From G965214625 sp965214625 (GTDB taxonomy: Bacteria > Pseudomonadota > Gammaproteobacteria > Arenicellales > Poriferihabitantaceae), in contig OZ243962.1 in NCBI GenBank assembly GCA_965214625.1, positions 558,001 to 622,000 of the forward strand: 64,000 nt of DNA, in the 5' to 3' direction. Position 1 is the stretch's first letter. Each line of letters starts with the position of its first letter. The notes below the pieces were generated by a model. It saw nothing but the letters and a program-made list of their open reading frames with translations, was not told the DNA's origin and did no database searches. The position numbers and the translations under genes were made by a program. Positions 8,779 through 17,203 of this stretch are shown piece after piece.

Positions 8779-9543
8779 CTACTCCGGTGCCATTCGAAGC
8801 GCGCCGTCCAACCGGATCACCGAACCGTTCATGAAAGTGTTCTCCACGACGTGAAGGGCGAGTGCGGCGTATTCGTCCACGTCCCCGAATCGCTTGGGAT
8901 AAACCGTGGTTTCGAGCAAGAACTGCTTCACCGGGCCTGACAGACCGCCCATCATCGGCGTGTCCATCAGCCCGGGCGCGATGCAGTTCACGCGGATGCC
9001 CCTACCGGCAAGCTCGCGCGCGAGCGGGATCGTCATCGCCGCGACCCCGCCTTTCGATGCGGCATAGTCGAGTTGCCCAATCTGCCCCTCGAACGCGGCA
9101 ATCGAGGCGGTGGTCACGATACAGCCGCACTCCTTGTTGTCCATCGGATCCAGGAGGGCCATGTCGGCGGCAGCCAGCCGACACGAGTTGATCGTGCCGA
9201 TCAGGTTGACGCGGATCGCGCGGGTGGCTTTTTCGAGTGGGATTGCCTTGCCGTCCCGCCCTATCAGTCTGGCGCCCGGAGCGATGCCGGCACAGGCAAC
9301 CAAGATGCGTGCCGGCCCCAACTGCTCGCGCACTGTCGCGATGGCTACTTCGTGACTCGCGGGATCGACCACGTCACACACCGCGGCGGTGCCGCCGATC
9401 TCAGATGCGACCTTTTGCGCCGACTCCTCGTCAATATCGAGAATGCCGACCCTGGCACCGGCGGCCGTGAGCGCCCGCGCTGTTGCCTCGCCCAATCCGG
9501 ATGCGCCCCCGGTAACGATTGCCGTTTGCCCTTTGACATTCAT
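8779..9543 (-). CDS. SDR-family 3-hydroxyacyl-type dehydrogenase
   Basis: A complete classical short-chain dehydrogenase of 254 aa: cofactor motif TGGASGLG at 11-18, catalytic Ser147, Tyr160 and Lys164 (YAASK), and the usual RVNCIAPG segment. Asp-rich residues after the second strand (LDIDEE) suggest NAD(H) rather than NADP(H). Overall it resembles 3-hydroxyacyl-CoA dehydrogenase type 2 (HSD10-like) proteins, which interconvert 3-hydroxyacyl and 3-oxoacyl thioesters. The start is well supported by a perfect AGGAGGTC seven bases or so upstream of the ATG. It lies upstream of the PKS on the same strand and shares its high G+C. A role in supplying or tailoring the PKS substrate is inferred from position only. 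Confidence 0.85.
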   Translation of the reverse strand: MNVKGQTAIVTGGASGLGEATARALTAAGARVGILDIDEESAQKVASEIGGTAAVCDVVDPASHEVAIATVREQLGPARILVACAGIAPGARLIGRDGKAIPLEKATRAIRVNLIGTINSCRLAAADMALLDPMDNKECGCIVTTASIAAFEGQIGQLDYAASKGGVAAMTIPLARELAGRGIRVNCIAPGLMDTPMMGGLSGPVKQFLLETTVYPKRFGDVDEYAALALHVVENTFMNGSVIRLDGALRMAPE

Positions 9544-9811
9544 GTCTGACCTCCTGGGCTGATCCGATGTGGAGAGAACGGGTCCTCCTGAGGATGGATC
9601 GCGATGGCCCCAATGCTGAGCCCGACCGCCGCGTGCAGAGAGTGGATGGCGATCTCACTCCGGTTAGTGACCGAGGCGTGGTGAAACCTAGTTTGCGGCT
9701 GGCTGGCCATGTGATCGACACTCAATCCTGCATGGAAGCGACAGTCGCCCGATCGTTCGAACCTTCGGTGCGCGACCGTCAAGTGTCGGGAATCGGCGAT
9801 GATTTCTGAAG

Positions 9812-10324
9812 TCAGGTTTCCTTGTGGCCCTCGACGAACGTTACCAGCGCCGGCAGGACGAACAGGGTGAAGGTGCCTGCCGCGACAAGACTGCCCAGCA
9901 GGCTGACGACGAACGGCATCAGGTAGAGCAGTTCGTCGCTTTGCTCGTAGAGCAGCGGAGACAGCCCCAGCACAGTGGTCAACGTGGTCAGGAACACGGC
10001 GCGAAAGCAGCCCTGCGTGGCCACCGAAGCGGCGACGATCGCGGGAAACGCCTCGTTCTCGCGGCGAATCGTGTTGCAGCGGTCGAGCAGCACCAGCGTG
10101 TCGTTCACGATGACACCGGCCAACCCGATCATGCCGAACAGCGATATGGCGATCAGGTCCCAGCTGAGCGCCCAATGTCCGAAAATCGCTTCGACAAAAA
10201 TTATCGGAACATCGAGGAAGACGGCCATCAACCCGTACATCAGGATAAACACGATCGAGACCAGAACGCCGAAGGTCTCGAGCAGCACCCGTTCGTCTCG
10301 GATGACGGCAGACATCAAGGGCAC
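9812..10324 (-). pseudogene. C-terminal remnant of an RND efflux transporter
   Basis: About 170 codons match the last membrane block of HAE1/AcrB-type RND pumps: a helix near residues 18-38, then GMIGLAGVIVNDTLVLLD, the hallmark of transmembrane helix 11, and two further hydrophobic helices. Intact pumps are about 1030 aa, so roughly five sixths is missing, including both periplasmic domains. The first usable codon is a GTG with an in-frame TGA two codons upstream, so the 5' end is cut at about 10,325, not merely mis-started. A protein of this size could not pump. It sits at the right border of the G+C-rich PKS block and probably marks a recombination breakpoint. Confidence 0.85.
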
Positions 10325-11252
10325 CCATCACCGCTCCATCGGGCAGGCAGGAAACACCCTATCCAGCCGACAAAGGTCCGTCAGATCATCAATATCGTTC
10401 CACAAAAACAATATACTGCGCTGTCTGGCTGTCATGGGGAAAACCTCTCGGATTATTGAGGACCTCTGATTGAACCACATGACGGTCGGCTTTGCACCCG
10501 TGGAGTCCAACGGGAAATGAGCCTCAAGGAACCGCCGTCTTCATGGCGCCCTGACCGGCCCCGGTATCTATGGGGTGAAATCCGGCGTTTGTGACAACTG
10601 ATGGAACAAAAAAACCCAAAATGACGCCATCCGCGTAGGGTAAAGTTTTTTTTAAAACCCCAAGAAACCGTTCATCTACAGACAGTTAGCGGCAGCGTGA
10701 TACCCTCAATCGGAACGAAAACCAGCACCCGTATCCATGAGCTAGATTGAGCAGATGACCATAGAGATCACCCGTCTGCCCCATCTCGGAATCGGTCGAT
10801 CGCACTCGGCGCATAACCTCGTCGTCGGCTGGCGCTGGACGCCGGTCCGACCGGCCTTCGGGGTCCGTGCGCTACGGCAAGACTGCGGAACCAGGACCGA
10901 ACATGTTGTCAGGGTCGAGATCATGGCACGCTGGTAGATAACCGGAACTGAAAACGACATCCCGGCTTCATGATACCGACCGAACAGGCTGTATATCCCT
11001 GATCGCCGAACAAGTCACAGGCACTTCAGAATAACAAGGACGTACCGGACTCTGGATGAGATTCAATCCGATTACGATATCAAGACGGACTGACGGTCAC
11101 GAATCATGAGAAACAGTGGTGATTACATTTCGCTGACGCCCATTAACTGTACAAAAGTATGACAAAACAGTTTGCTATCATCTAGAATATCCAGAGCCAG
11201 TGATGTTGAGTCATCCTGACCAAATGACCATTTCATACAATACGAGCGCTGC
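10325..11252. other. Gene-poor stretch at the island border
   Basis: No convincing gene in about 930 bp. Small open frames on both strands lack recognisable domains. On the minus strand near 10,880-10,940 two adjacent frames read as IYQRA and then LDPDNMFGPG, which recalls the last residues of FAD-linked oxidases (typically LDP-x-x-x-x-NPG). If real, it is a frameshifted scrap. The stretch carries the change from G+C-rich sequence on the left to the more balanced composition on the right. Confidence 0.5.
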
Positions 11253-11885
11253 ATGATTGATCTATATACATGGCACACTCCCAATGGACGGAAAATCTCG
11301 ATCATGCTGGAAGAGACGGGAATACCGTATACCACCCATGCCATCGACATTGGCAAGGATGAACAGTTCGATGATGATTTTTTGAAAATCAGCCCCAACA
11401 ACAAAATACCGGCCATTGTCGACCATGACAATGGAGGATTCAGCCTGATGGAATCCGGTGCCATCCTGCTCTATCTGGCCGAAAAGTCCGGCCAGCTACT
11501 GCCGGCAAGTGGCGTTGCGCACTGGCGTACAATCGAGTGGTTAATGTTTCAAATGGGTGGTGTCGGCCCCATGCTTGGTCAGGTTCACCACTTTGTCAAA
11601 TTCAACCCCGGCCAAAGTATCTATGCCGAGGGACGATTCGCCAGTGAAGCGAGAAGGTTATATGACGTGATGGATGACAGGCTGGCAGAACATGAATATC
11701 TGTCAGGTGACTATTCGCTGGCAGATATAGCAACCTGGCCATGGGTTTCAAGGTTTCACTGGCAGAATATCGATTTAAACGAGTATGAAAACGTACTCAG
11801 ATGGTACCGTGCCATTGCGGGCAGACCCGCGGTCAAGCGTGGCTATCATGTCCCGGGCTTTGTCAACGATATTCCAGAACCTTGA
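11253..11885 (+). CDS. yfcG: Glutathione S-transferase, YfcG-like disulfide reductase
   Basis: A 210-aa cytosolic GST with thioredoxin-fold N-terminal half (1-80) and helical C-terminal half. The N-terminus MIDLYTWHTPNGRK places Thr9 and Asn11 where the Nu-class GST YfcG of E. coli has its glutathione-contacting residues. ESGAI near residue 69 is the conserved glutathione gamma-glutamyl contact, and the motif NNKIPAIVD carries the cis-proline. Nu-class enzymes reduce small disulfides with GSH. It is a single gene, flanked by the gene-poor border on the left and the thiamin locus on the right. Family call is firm; assigning the YfcG subgroup rests on the N-terminal motif. Confidence 0.88.
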   Translation: MIDLYTWHTPNGRKISIMLEETGIPYTTHAIDIGKDEQFDDDFLKISPNNKIPAIVDHDNGGFSLMESGAILLYLAEKSGQLLPASGVAHWRTIEWLMFQMGGVGPMLGQVHHFVKFNPGQSIYAEGRFASEARRLYDVMDDRLAEHEYLSGDYSLADIATWPWVSRFHWQNIDLNEYENVLRWYRAIAGRPAVKRGYHVPGFVNDIPEP

Positions 11886-12161
11886 CCCACTCTTGTGAGC
11901 GGGCAGTCAGGACAGTCGATATCCTTATTTGACACACACTACTAAGTTCACCCTTCCCTTCATACTCATGTGATTGGGTCGTCAGGCATTACTGCCGCTT
12001 GACTTCGGATATCTACAGGGTTGCCTCTGGTTTGCAAGAACAAGGGTTCGTTGTGAAAACTATTGAACAATAGCCATCAGTCCGACCTGTGAGTAAAGGT
12101 CATCGGTCTGCTGGTCCCGAGAGAATTTGCGCCGGTGCACCCGTTCCATCAGCGCTTTCGG

Positions 12162-12191
12162 TTGACCCCGAGAATCTCATTAACGTATGAT
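12162..12191 (+). promoter_or_regulatory. Sigma-70 promoter of the thiD-thiZXY-tenA operon
   Basis: TTGACC at 12162-12167 and TATGAT at 12186-12191 are separated by 18 bases. Transcription would start near 12198, just before the TPP aptamer, which is where a riboswitch promoter should lie. Confidence 0.7.
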
Positions 12192-12199
12192 ACAACCCT

Positions 12200-12285
12200 G
12201 TTGGTCGGGGAGCCATTGGCTGAGAAAGAGAAGATCTTGACCCGTCGAACCTGATCCAGTTAACACTGGCGTAGGGAACTGGCGC
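12200..12285 (+). ncRNA. TPP riboswitch (THI element)
   Basis: The conserved aptamer blocks are all readable: CGGGGAGCC at about 12206, GGCTGAGA ending at 12225, then ACCCGTCGAACCTGATC and the paired CCAGTTAACACTGG, ending with CGTAGGGAAC near 12279. These are the invariant thiamin pyrophosphate-binding segments. It precedes thiD by about 60 bases, with the start-codon hairpin between, so it should repress the pyrimidine uptake and salvage operon when TPP is plentiful. Confidence 0.95.
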
Positions 12286-12315
12286 GCCTTCTGCGGATAT
12301 TCCCGCATGGGTTCT

Positions 12316-12342
12316 GCTTATCCCGCGTCCTATAGGATAAGC
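12316..12342 (+). promoter_or_regulatory. Hairpin masking the thiD ribosome site (riboswitch expression platform)
   Basis: GCTTATCC at 12316-12323 is perfectly complementary to GGATAAGC at 12335-12342, an 8-bp stem. The AGGA at 12334-12337 is the only Shine-Dalgarno-like sequence before the thiD ATG at 12344 and lies mostly in the right arm. No run of T follows, so control of translation rather than of termination is the likely mode. Confidence 0.6.
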
Positions 12343-12343
12343 C

Positions 12344-13165
12344 ATGAGAGAACACACTCCTATCACCCTGACTGTCGCCGGTTCAGACAGTGGCGGTGGC
12401 GCAGGCATACAGGCGGATATTAAAGCAATCTCCGCCACCGGCGGTTATGCCTGTTCGGTGATAACGGCACTCACCGCACAAAATACACTGGGAGTAACCG
12501 CTATTTTCACTGTCCCAGCGGCCTTTATTCGCCAGCAGTTGGACGCCGTCTTTTGTGACCTGGATGTTCAGGCAGTAAAAATCGGCATGCTGGGAGACAG
12601 CAAAACAATCGAATGTATTGCCAAGGCAATGCATGATTATCGCCCCAGACATATTGTACTGGACCCGGTGATGGTGGCGACAAGTGGCGATCTATTGTTG
12701 CCAAAAGAAGCCATCGACAGTTTGAAATCTCTGCTGATTCCAATGGCATCGATTATCACGCCTAATGTGCCGGAAGCTATCGCCTTGATGGATCATGACC
12801 CAAACGACCTGCCGAACACAGAACAGGGATTGGTTCACCTTGCCACCGAATTGACGTCATTGGGTACAGCGGCTGTATTGGTCAAGGGAGGACATCAGAA
12901 GACCCGCAACAGTACTGATATTTTTGTTCACGAAAACCAGTTGGAACGCTTGTCTGCACCCCGTACTGATACACGGAATACCCATGGTACCGGCTGCTCC
13001 CTGTCATCGGCCATTGCATCTTACCTCGCACAAGGTGATGGACTTTTTGATGCTGTAAAAAAAGCGAAAACCTATATCAGTCGTGCGATCGCGGCAGCTG
13101 ATCGATTGGATATCGGGCGGGGACATGGTCCGGTCCACCATTTTTTTGCGCTCAACACCCCCTGA
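12344..13165 (+). CDS. thiD: Hydroxymethylpyrimidine/phosphomethylpyrimidine kinase
   Basis: A 273-aa ribokinase-fold kinase that phosphorylates HMP to HMP-P and then HMP-PP for thiamin synthesis. The N-terminus has the family's AGSDSGGGAGIQAD motif, followed by GGYACSVITALTAQNT. The C-terminal anion hole and catalytic Asp are seen in NTHGTGCSLSSAIA. Length is typical. First gene after the TPP riboswitch, 13 bp before the ABC ATPase gene, so cotranscribed with the transporter that supplies its substrate. Confidence 0.97.
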   Translation: MREHTPITLTVAGSDSGGGAGIQADIKAISATGGYACSVITALTAQNTLGVTAIFTVPAAFIRQQLDAVFCDLDVQAVKIGMLGDSKTIECIAKAMHDYRPRHIVLDPVMVATSGDLLLPKEAIDSLKSLLIPMASIITPNVPEAIALMDHDPNDLPNTEQGLVHLATELTSLGTAAVLVKGGHQKTRNSTDIFVHENQLERLSAPRTDTRNTHGTGCSLSSAIASYLAQGDGLFDAVKKAKTYISRAIAAADRLDIGRGHGPVHHFFALNTP

Positions 13166-13178
13166 ACGGCAACCACTT

Positions 13179-13913
13179 ATGGGTATCGCTGTTCACATTG
13201 AAAAGGTTTTCCTGCACTTCACCGGCCAGGCGAATCCCGCTTTGGATATCGACCTGTTTCAGTTAAGGGAAAATCAGTGGACCTGCCTACTTGGGCCGAG
13301 TGGATGTGGCAAATCCAGTTTGCTGCGATTGATCGCCGGCCTGGTTGACCCGCAACATCGCTTCCAGGCCGACATCAAGACCGGGGATGGTTTGCCAATT
13401 CGAGGCCGGGTGGCATACATGGCGCAGCAGGACCTGCTGTTGCCCTGGCTGACCGCCATTGACAATGTCTGTTTGGAATACCGATTACGCAATGGCCGAC
13501 TGAGTCCGTCGGTGCTGAACAAGGGGCTCGATCTGTTGACACAATTGGGTCTGCCTGAAGTCGCCTACAAAAAACCCGACACGTTGTCCGGTGGTCAACG
13601 GCAACGGGTGGCATTGGCCCGCACCCTGATGCTGGATCGTCCGCTTGTACTGATGGACGAGCCTTTTTCGGCGTTGGATGCAGTGAATCGGCTGAAACTA
13701 CAGACACTGGCCGCCGAATATCTCAAAAATCGAACGGTGCTGCTTGTCACCCACGACCCCCAGGAAGCGATACGACTGGGAGAACAGCTGTATCTGCTGG
13801 ACGGTCAGCTGCAAAAATTACAGTGTCCCGACACCTCGATCCCCCGTCCTGTCAACGCTGAACTGGGCAAATATCAGGCGATGCTTCTTCAGAAACTGGG
13901 CGTCACGGGATGA
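13179..13913 (+). CDS. thiZ: Thiamin-precursor ABC transporter, ATP-binding protein
   Basis: An ABC ATPase of about 244 aa with Walker A GPSGCGKSS near residue 40, signature LSGGQRQRVALAR, Walker B LVLMDEPFSALD and switch His in VTHD. An open frame extends back into thiD, but the ATG at 13179 gives the usual N-terminus and lies 13 bp after the thiD stop, so it is preferred. The stop overlaps the permease start (ATGA). Being in a riboswitch operon with thiD, a NMT1-family binding protein and tenA, it fits the ThiXYZ system that imports formyl-aminopyrimidine breakdown products of thiamin. The substrate is inferred from that context. Confidence 0.9.
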   Translation: MGIAVHIEKVFLHFTGQANPALDIDLFQLRENQWTCLLGPSGCGKSSLLRLIAGLVDPQHRFQADIKTGDGLPIRGRVAYMAQQDLLLPWLTAIDNVCLEYRLRNGRLSPSVLNKGLDLLTQLGLPEVAYKKPDTLSGGQRQRVALARTLMLDRPLVLMDEPFSALDAVNRLKLQTLAAEYLKNRTVLLVTHDPQEAIRLGEQLYLLDGQLQKLQCPDTSIPRPVNAELGKYQAMLLQKLGVTG

Positions 13914-14656
13914 AGTATCTGCTGCGACCATCCGTCATTATTCTGGTCCTGCTGTTTGCCTGGTCCCTTGTGGTCATTGTGACCGGCGTCCCCGAATTCA
14001 TTCTTCCCTCACCGCAGTCGGTCTTTCTTCGTATCGTCGCAATTTACCCTGTTTTGCTCAATCACGCACTGATCACTTTTTCCGAGATCGTGCTCGGTCT
14101 GTGCCTGGGGCTGACCATGGGGCTGTTTTTTGCCCTGCAAATGCTGTTATTCTCGCCCGTCCGGCTCTGGCTCTTGCCGATTTTGGTTGCCAGTCAAGCA
14201 GTCCCGGTATTTGCCGTTGCACCGATTCTTGTGCTGTGGTTGGGCTATGGCATGGGGTCCAAGGTTGTCATGGCGGCATTGATTATTTTTTTCCCGGTGA
14301 CGATGACCTGTTTTGACGGGTTGCGCCATACCCCGCCGGGTTATATGGACCTTGCCAAATCCCTGGGTATCAGCCGGTTGCAGCTGCTCTTTAGAATTCG
14401 CCTGCCCGCCGCACTCCCGACCATGGCCTCTGGTTTTCGAGTCGCCGTAGTGGTGGCTCCGATCGGCGCGATCGTGGGAGAGTGGGTAGGCTCCAGTGGC
14501 GGGCTAGGTTATTTCATGCTGCAAGCCAATGCCCGGATGCAGATCGCAGACATGTTTTCAGCTCTGTTCGTATTGGCCGTGTTCTCGCAGATCCTCTACT
14601 ATTCGACCGATTTCCTCCTGAAAATGGCGATACCCTGGCACCGGGAACAACGCTAG
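13910..14656 (+). CDS. thiX: Thiamin-precursor ABC transporter, permease
   Basis: A 248-aa inner-membrane permease of the BPD_transp_1 (SsuC/TauC-like) family with about six hydrophobic segments. The EAA loop, which docks on the ATPase, reads DLAKSLGISRLQLLFRIRLP near residues 149-168. GEWVGSSGGLGY downstream is typical of this family. It overlaps the ATPase gene by four bases. Permeases of this family also serve sulfonate or nitrate importers; the thiamin role comes from the operon and riboswitch. Confidence 0.9.
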   Translation: MKYLLRPSVIILVLLFAWSLVVIVTGVPEFILPSPQSVFLRIVAIYPVLLNHALITFSEIVLGLCLGLTMGLFFALQMLLFSPVRLWLLPILVASQAVPVFAVAPILVLWLGYGMGSKVVMAALIIFFPVTMTCFDGLRHTPPGYMDLAKSLGISRLQLLFRIRLPAALPTMASGFRVAVVVAPIGAIVGEWVGSSGGLGYFMLQANARMQIADMFSALFVLAVFSQILYYSTDFLLKMAIPWHREQR

Positions 14657-14701
14657 TTTTCTTTCAAATCAACAATATATACATCATTCCACATTAATAA
14701 A

Positions 14702-15634
14702 ATGAAAATACTGTACCTGTTATTGCTTATTTTATTCACTCAAAATATCGCCCACGCACAAGACCAACTCACCCTGATGCTGGACTGGTTCGTCAATCCG
14801 GATCATGGTCCGATCATTGTTGCCGAACAAAAGGGGCTATTTGACGACCAGGATATTCAACTCAACATTCAGGAACCGACCGACCCCAGTCTGCCCGCAA
14901 AACTGGTGGCAGCCGGTAACGTCGATCTGGCCGTCAGTTATCAGCCGCATCTGATCGTGGATGTCTCTGAAAATCTGCCATTGACTTGGGTATCGACGTT
15001 GATTGCAACCCCCCTCAATACCATTACCGTACTGGCCGACTCACCCTACAAATCACTGTCAGATCTGAAGGGGAAAAAGATTGGATATGCCATCGGTGGC
15101 GGTCTGGAACAGGTCACTATCGGCACCATGCTTGAAAATGCAGGCATCTCAACAAGCGACGTGGAACTGATTAACGTCGGATGGACACTCTCATCTTCCC
15201 TGGCCTCCGGCAAAGTAGAGGCCATTTATGGTGGATTCAGGAACTTTGAACTCAACCAGCTTGCCATCGAAGGCTTCGAGGGCCGGGCCTTTTTCGTGGA
15301 AGAAGAAGGCGTTCCACCTTATGATGAATTGGTGATCGTTGCCAAGAAGGGGGCACTGAGCACGGATATGACCCAACGTCTGAATCGGGCATTGGAATTG
15401 GCCACCCAGTATATCGTCAATCACCCGGAAGATGCTTGGGAATTATTCAAGGCCTACAGCCCTGAAAAGCTCGATACCGAACTGAATCGTCGGGCGTGGT
15501 TTGACACCTTGTCCCGGTTCGCACTGAGACCCGCTGCCCTGGATATCGCCCGATACGAAAACTATGCGGACTTTCTGGTCACAAAAGGGATTATCGGGGA
15601 AAAACCGCTCGCTTCCGCCTACCTCACTCCCTAA
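14702..15634 (+). CDS. thiY: Periplasmic pyrimidine-precursor binding protein (NMT1/THI5 family)
   Basis: A 310-aa solute-binding protein. Residues 1-19 form a signal peptide ending AHA, followed directly by QDQLTLMLDWFVNPDHG, which matches ThiY/NMT1 proteins that bind N-formyl-4-amino-5-aminomethyl-2-methylpyrimidine. The GxGLEQ-like stretch GGGLEQVTIG near residue 138 is also characteristic. It lies 45 bp after the permease gene and 11 bp before tenA. Together with ThiX and ThiZ it makes a complete importer. A taurine-type ligand is excluded by context rather than by a decisive residue. Confidence 0.9.
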   Translation: MKILYLLLLILFTQNIAHAQDQLTLMLDWFVNPDHGPIIVAEQKGLFDDQDIQLNIQEPTDPSLPAKLVAAGNVDLAVSYQPHLIVDVSENLPLTWVSTLIATPLNTITVLADSPYKSLSDLKGKKIGYAIGGGLEQVTIGTMLENAGISTSDVELINVGWTLSSSLASGKVEAIYGGFRNFELNQLAIEGFEGRAFFVEEEGVPPYDELVIVAKKGALSTDMTQRLNRALELATQYIVNHPEDAWELFKAYSPEKLDTELNRRAWFDTLSRFALRPAALDIARYENYADFLVTKGIIGEKPLASAYLTP

Positions 15635-15645
15635 CGGACGATATA

Positions 15646-16320
15646 ATGAAAGACACCTGTTATTTAAAAGCGCAGTGCGCGACCGATTGGAATCGGTATC
15701 TCCATCATCCCTTCGTCCGGCAGTTGGCTGACGGCACTTTGCCTGAAAACTGTTTTCGGCACTATCTTGAGCAGGACTATTTGTTTCTCAAGCACTACGC
15801 CAGAGCCTTTGCGTTGGCAATTTACAAAAGCAACAGCCTGGAGCAGATGCGGGCCAGTCTACCTGCTCTCAAGGGTTTGATTGAGCACGAAATTTCACTC
15901 CATATCACCTATTGTCATGGATATGGGCTGTCTGAACACGACCTGAACCAGGTATCGGAAGATGTTGCAACGGTCGCCTATACCCGCTATGTGCTTGATT
16001 GTGGACATCAGGGGAATCTCGTCGACCTGTTTGTTGCCCTGGCCCCCTGCGGGTTGGGTTATGCTGAAATCGGTCGGTTACTGGCACAAAGCAATGAAAC
16101 GATACTGGAAGGTAACCGATATCGAAGCTGGATTGAGATGTACAGCGGGGAAACATTTCAGTCCGGTTCCAGCACGCTTCGCGTCTTCATTGACGACCTG
16201 TTGTCCGAGATACCCGACGATTCATCTCGCTGGGAAACACTTACGCAAATATTCAACACCGCGACACGAATGGAAATTGCCTTCTGGCAGCAGGGCCTTG
16301 ACACAGTGCACCCCGAATGA
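15646..16320 (+). CDS. tenA: Aminopyrimidine aminohydrolase, TenA/thiaminase II
   Basis: A 224-aa all-helical TenA protein. The catalytic cysteine is Cys135 in ALAPCGLGY, with Asp44 in EQDY, both where Bacillus TenA has them, and RMEIAFW near the C-terminus supplies the conserved Glu. TenA hydrolyses 4-amino-5-aminomethyl-2-methylpyrimidine to HMP, which ThiD then phosphorylates. It is the last gene of the riboswitch operon, so import (ThiXYZ), hydrolysis (TenA) and phosphorylation (ThiD) are encoded together. It ends facing thiE, 77 bp away. Confidence 0.95.
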   Translation: MKDTCYLKAQCATDWNRYLHHPFVRQLADGTLPENCFRHYLEQDYLFLKHYARAFALAIYKSNSLEQMRASLPALKGLIEHEISLHITYCHGYGLSEHDLNQVSEDVATVAYTRYVLDCGHQGNLVDLFVALAPCGLGYAEIGRLLAQSNETILEGNRYRSWIEMYSGETFQSGSSTLRVFIDDLLSEIPDDSSRWETLTQIFNTATRMEIAFWQQGLDTVHPE

Positions 16321-16397
16321 AACCGGCAGTAAAGTCGCTCAGGGGCTAATTGCCTGACCGGACGTAACACACGCGGGATCAGTGCCGGTTACGGCTT

Positions 16398-17036
16398 TCA
16401 ATCTGACCAAAGACAGAGCAGGTCGGTTGTCGTCTTGACATAATCTTCTGCCTCCGTGATGGCACTGATCATCGCGACGGACCCCACACCCGTTTCCTTC
16501 AGGCACTTTGCCCTTTCATGGTCAATTCCTCCAATCGCAACCAATGGCCACCTGTGCCCAAGCATCTCGACCCACTTGACGACTGCCGCCACACCCTGTG
16601 GCTTGAATGGCATTTGCTTGCTGGTGGTAGCAAAAATCGGGCCCAACGCAATATAGCTTGGATCAATATCCATTGCTCGCGAAACCTCTGACAAATTGTG
16701 GGTCGAAACACCCAGTCGCAGACCCGCCTTGCTGATTTGTGACAAATCCGCACTGTCCAGGTCACCCTGTCCTAGATGGACGCCATACGCGCCGTGTTTC
16801 ACGCCCAAGCACCAATAGTCATTGACGAACAATCTCGCCCGGTATTTTCTTGCCTGTTGAACGGCATTCACAATCTCCGATTCAACGACGGCTATCGGCT
16901 TGTCCTTGGCACGGTATTGAATTGTCCTGATTCCCAGTTTCAAAAGACGGTCTATCCACTCGATACTATCGACAACCGGATAGATGCCCAGACGGTCAGT
17001 GTCACAACGGGGAAAACACACCTTTCGATTTTTCAT
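16398..17036 (-). CDS. thiE: Thiamin-phosphate synthase
   Basis: A 212-aa TIM-barrel enzyme that joins HMP-PP with thiazole phosphate to give thiamin phosphate. Family motifs are clear: QYRAKDK, NDYW, GVHLGQGDLD, then GLRLGVSTHN, YIALGPIFATTSK and PLVAIGGI for the phosphate and pyrophosphate loops. Last gene of the minus-strand thiOSGE set, 167 bp after thiG; the gap is long for a tight operon, but no clear terminator is seen in it. Confidence 0.95.
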   Translation of the reverse strand: MKNRKVCFPRCDTDRLGIYPVVDSIEWIDRLLKLGIRTIQYRAKDKPIAVVESEIVNAVQQARKYRARLFVNDYWCLGVKHGAYGVHLGQGDLDSADLSQISKAGLRLGVSTHNLSEVSRAMDIDPSYIALGPIFATTSKQMPFKPQGVAAVVKWVEMLGHRWPLVAIGGIDHERAKCLKETGVGSVAMISAITEAEDYVKTTTDLLCLWSD

Positions 17037-17203
17037 CGGTCAGCCCGATTTCGTACTCGACACATCGAACAGGCAAGACATATCACTGACGAAGGGTTGG
17101 CCGATGGAATCCTCCTGAAAAACCCCGCGCCCAAAAAGAAAGGCTCTTGTCACACTTCAGCAACATAGCAGGAGAAAATCCCAGAACCATCTCCGTCCAC
17201 CGC

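Noticed and set aside
16321..16390. Bidirectional terminator between tenA and thiE
   Set aside because: AACCGGCA and TGCCGGTT are complementary but 54 bases apart with no T-run; too weak to call.
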